This document shows positions 61,825 through 64,000 of a stretch of 64,000 nucleotides of DNA, piece by piece; the first letter of the stretch is position 1; every line of letters begins with the position of its first letter. The notes beneath the pieces are model-generated. The model was not told the origin of the DNA. It searched no databases and worked only from the letters and a program-made list of their open reading frames with translations. Source of the stretch: Pyronema omphalodes (lineage: Eukaryota; Ascomycota; Pezizomycetes; Pezizales; Pyronemataceae); contig JAJJXM010000118.1 of the NCBI GenBank assembly GCA_024516155.1, forward strand, positions 1-64,000, given 5' to 3'. A program made the translations under genes and the position numbers.

Positions 61825-63526
61825 GGGCGTTCATCTCAGTGTCTCTGTCGGCTGGGTTGGGTGGGGCGGCGGCGGGGTTTTGTAACGCTGTCCAGGCTTC
61901 TTTGAATATGCGGATGCGTACGGGGCATTGCTTGCTGAAGCCTGGGTGGTCGAGGTCGGGGAGATTGGCGTCCGCGCAGTTTTTGCAATGGTATCTAGTG
62001 TGCTCACAGCTCTTACCTTTGCTTTGGGGGCAGTCGTTGCAGGCGTGGTCGTCCGTGGGGTGGTTCTGGCCGCAGATGCCGCAGGTGGGGCCTTGCGGTC
62101 CAGTGCAGTTGGTGTGGTGGTGGCCAAAGAGCAAGCAGCGCCGACACTGGTCGGTCCGTCGGGCAGAGTGGTTCTCGGTGACTCTTCGGGGCTCGAAGAG
62201 TACCATGACTCGTTTGCGCTTCAGGAGTGCGAGCTCTCCGGCGGTACGTACCGCAATAACCACACTGGACGCTTCCTTGCCCACACGTTTCTCCGCGGTC
62301 GTCATATATCGGGGGGGTTGCGCCAGGGTGACAGGTCCGTTGCTGCGTTCGATCTCCTCCTGGAGGAGGCGCATTCCGTCGGGGGAGTCGGGGTATTGGC
62401 TCGTGGGGATTCCATGAACTGCGAGCTTATACCATCGCTCGTTCAGGCGGGGTGCGGCGATGGAGGTGTTGACCTGTCGCGTCGCTGTGTGTATGGTCCC
62501 TAGGTTCTCGGTCAGCTCGGATTCAGTGGTGCCGTCTGTCATGGTCACGATGAGGTTTCCTGATGTGGCTTGTCTGATCGTGGCGACAGCCATGTGAGGC
62601 GGCGCCTGTGTCTGGGTGAGTGCAGCGTTGATCGCCCTTCCCAGTTGGGCTTTGGTATTGACGTCGATTTCCGCAGGGTTGGGGCAGGGCAGGATGATTT
62701 CCTGGGGGCGGGTGCGTTGGCGTCGGGGGTGCGGTTTTGCGGGGGGGTTGCTTTTGGGGGCGTGGGCGGGGAAGGAGAGGTCAGCGACGGTTGTGCCGGA
62801 GGTCCACGGCTGGTGAGTGGTCGTGGGGGGGTTGTGGCGGCGAGTAGTGGTGGAGGTCGGTATGGCGATGTTGTGGTGGCGAAGGGCGTTTTCCAGGAGT
62901 CGGCATCGTTCTTTCCAGTATTGGAGGTCATTGGGGGGTGAGTTGGCGGTGGTCGTTTGTTCGGGGTGGGGTTGACGTTGGGGCTGTGTCGGAGGGGGCG
63001 GGCTGGGTTTTGTGATTTTGTCGAGTCTTTTGTTGATGGTGTCGATGGAATGGACAATAGGTCGGAGCGCGTCGTTGGTGTTTTTCGAAATCATGGTGGC
63101 GATGGCTGAGAGGAGGTCGTTGTCGGGCTGAGGCTGGGGGTTGGGGTTGACGTCGGAAGCAGTTATTGCGTGCTGGCTGTCGTTGAGGTTCAGGTCAGAG
63201 TCGGATTCGGAGTCGGTGTCGGGGCAACTGTCAGTGTCCATGGCGGTCGGCATTGTTTCGACGGGGGTCCCATCGAGGTTCACGTGGGTGTTTGTTTTCG
63301 GTCGGGTGACATTTTTGCGGAGGAGGTCGAGGTCAAGTCTAGAGGCGGATTTTTTGGTGGGGGGTTTGGTGACTTTTCCGGAGACGGTCGTTGATTTCTT
63401 AGAGGTCGCGATGGCGGAGGAGCCAGCGTGCGGGGCGTTGATTCGGGAAAGCTCGTCGGGGCTAAAAATATTCTCGGGTACCTGCATACGCGAGGGCGTG
63501 GCGGGGATGGGTGCGTTAGCGTCCAT
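61817..63526 (-). CDS. LINE 2c ORF1, CCHC nucleic-acid-binding protein (569 aa, intact)
   Basis: It starts MDANAPIPATPSRMQVPENI. A disordered first half has an acidic stretch (DTDSCPDTDSESDSDLNLND), a short helix (SAIATMISKNTNDALRPIVH) and a Pro/Thr/Gln-rich linker. The second half carries the domain QEIILPCPNPAEIDVNTKAQ and WYKLAVHGIPTSQYPDSPDG and ends with three Cys/His clusters: CRRCLLFGHHHTNC, CGICGQNHPTDDHAC and CEHTRYHCKNC. The order matches family 1 ORF1, but the residues differ widely outside the knuckles. The stop overlaps the ORF2 ATG by 8 bases (ATGTCTAG). Confidence 0.85.
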   Translation of the reverse strand: MDANAPIPATPSRMQVPENIFSPDELSRINAPHAGSSAIATSKKSTTVSGKVTKPPTKKSASRLDLDLLRKNVTRPKTNTHVNLDGTPVETMPTAMDTDSCPDTDSESDSDLNLNDSQHAITASDVNPNPQPQPDNDLLSAIATMISKNTNDALRPIVHSIDTINKRLDKITKPSPPPPTQPQRQPHPEQTTTANSPPNDLQYWKERCRLLENALRHHNIAIPTSTTTRRHNPPTTTHQPWTSGTTVADLSFPAHAPKSNPPAKPHPRRQRTRPQEIILPCPNPAEIDVNTKAQLGRAINAALTQTQAPPHMAVATIRQATSGNLIVTMTDGTTESELTENLGTIHTATRQVNTSIAAPRLNERWYKLAVHGIPTSQYPDSPDGMRLLQEEIERSNGPVTLAQPPRYMTTAEKRVGKEASSVVIAVRTAGELALLKRKRVMVLFEPRRVTENHSARRTDQCRRCLLFGHHHTNCTGPQGPTCGICGQNHPTDDHACNDCPQSKGKSCEHTRYHCKNCADANLPDLDHPGFSKQCPVRIRIFKEAWTALQNPAAAPPNPADRDTEMNAHV

Positions 63527-63982
63527 CGCTTAACCGGTGGTGAGGTAAGCGATGGCGAAGAGTCACGTGAGGAGGCTCTTGCTGAGCGAGCACGAAAATT
63601 TCTCGCGAGGAAAGGCGTCCGGAGGGGGGGGAAATTTGGGGGATCACCACAACCAGTGCTGCTGGTGGGGGGGGGATTAGGGGGGGGGGGGGATTTCGGT
63701 ATGGCGAAACCGAAAATAAGGTCGGTTTGATGATTGGGGGGGCGGGTGGTGGAGCGGCGTTGATGAAAGTGCCCGGAATCCGGCCCGGAGGTCCCAGAAT
63801 CGCGTTTTTCCGCTGAATCTCAACGGTAAACGGTAGCTGGGTTCCGAAAATCGCGATTCGGGGTAATTCCGAGGTAAGAAATCGATTGCCGATTCGAAAA
63901 TCGGGGAAATTGTTGTTGTTGTCGCAAATGCAGGGGGGGGTCAGCGGTTGCTGTGTGGTGTATACCCTGAGGTATGGGTTTT
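63527..63982 (-). other. LINE 2c 5' leader
   Basis: Untranslated, 456 bases. At its start on the minus strand lie CACCACACAGCAACCGCTGA, a run of 8 C and TGCATTTGCGACAACAAC, the leader pattern shared with family 1 and K elements. G-runs at 63626-63634 and 63666-63692 (plus strand) make chance Gly-rich frames. Confidence 0.7.
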
Positions 63983-64000
63983 TCGTCCACGCTATCTCCC
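63983..64000 (-). mobile_element. LINE 2d, right part at window edge
   Basis: TCGTCCACGCTATC repeats 50042-50055 and is followed by TCCC at the window end. This is the resumption of LINE 2d ORF2 upstream of IAWTTF. Confidence 0.8.

Larger units (their letters stand above)
50056..63982 (-). mobile_element. LINE 2c, full-length family 2 copy (about 6.9 kb), split by LINE 1b
   Basis: The minus-strand 5' leader (63982-63527) contains CACCACACAGCAACCGCTGA and a C-run. Then come ORF1 (63526-61817), ORF2 (61824 to 58334, resuming at 51329 to 50900), the 3' UTR, hairpin AACC-TTCG-GGTT (50097-50108) and (CAAA)n at 50056-50076. Both flanks carry TCGTCCACGCTATC. LINE 1b (51342-58333) is nested in ORF2 with GCCCAGTCTTCG on both sides (51330-51341 and 58334-58345). 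Confidence 0.9.

Noticed and set aside
1..64000. Heavy RIP across the repeats
   Set aside because: Copies 1a and 1b are nearly identical and GC-rich with open frames; only scattered CpG transitions are seen.
1..64000. tRNA-derived SINE promoters (A and B boxes) in K elements
   Set aside because: I saw no convincing A/B box pair in the leaders by eye.

Overview
This window looks like a retrotransposon graveyard and nursery from a filamentous fungus. I found no host gene, tRNA or rRNA. The fungal assignment is an inference. The non-LTR elements encode two ORFs, with an APE-type endonuclease, reverse transcriptase, RNase H and a Cys/His C-terminus in ORF2, which matches fungal Tad1-like LINEs. 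The LTR element is a chromodomain Ty3/Gypsy element of the fungal chromovirus type. Phylum and species cannot be fixed from the sequence; Ascomycota is only a guess.

Labels used here are mine. LINE family 1 ends in a (TAAA)n tail: copies 1a (13639-20633), 1b (51342-58333) and 1c (29085-45600). LINE family 2 ends in a (CAAA)n tail: copies 2a (6657-10756), 2b (11178-22270), 2c (50056-63982) and 2d (46797-50055, continuing at 63997). 'K' elements (K1-K7) are about 1.97 kb retroposons that carry a LINE-like leader, one coiled-coil ORF and a LINE 3' end, but no reverse transcriptase. Gypsy-1 (1-2410), Gypsy-2 (31173-40674) and Gypsy-3 (fragments 3a at 2411-3768 and 3b at 3959-4966) are LTR elements.

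Layout from left to right: 1-2410 holds the 5' LTR and partial gag of Gypsy-1 on the minus strand, inserted into a Gypsy-3 gag. 2411-4966 holds two Gypsy-3 gag-LTR fragments in tandem. 4979-10891 is K1 interrupted by LINE 2a. 10892-23948 is K2, interrupted by LINE 2b, which is itself interrupted by LINE 1a. 23949-29084 holds K3, K4, K5 and part of K6. 29085-45600 is LINE 1c, which sits inside K6 and is split by the complete Gypsy-2. 45601-46592 is the rest of K6 plus K7. 46593-46796 is an orphan segment. 46797-64000 is LINE 2d split by LINE 2c, which is split by LINE 1b.

Target-site duplications that I could read on both sides prove most of the nesting: ACGGG for Gypsy-2, 12 bp for 1a and 1b, 13 bp for 1c, 14 bp for 2c and about 15 bp for 2b. 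Gypsy-2 has two 1604-bp LTRs that differ at about eight sites, intact gag and pol, and a TTTAAAC slippery heptamer at the gag stop, so it is probably young and may be competent. LINE 1b has an intact 1333-codon ORF2 but a broken ORF1, and LINE 1a has the reverse.

The most interesting signal is the K family. Its members share a 5' leader with the full LINEs and carry the 3' end of either family 1 or family 2. Both LINE families also share a short AACC-loop-GGTT hairpin just before the tail. Together these suggest an ORF1-only non-autonomous retroposon mobilised in trans by two LINE families.
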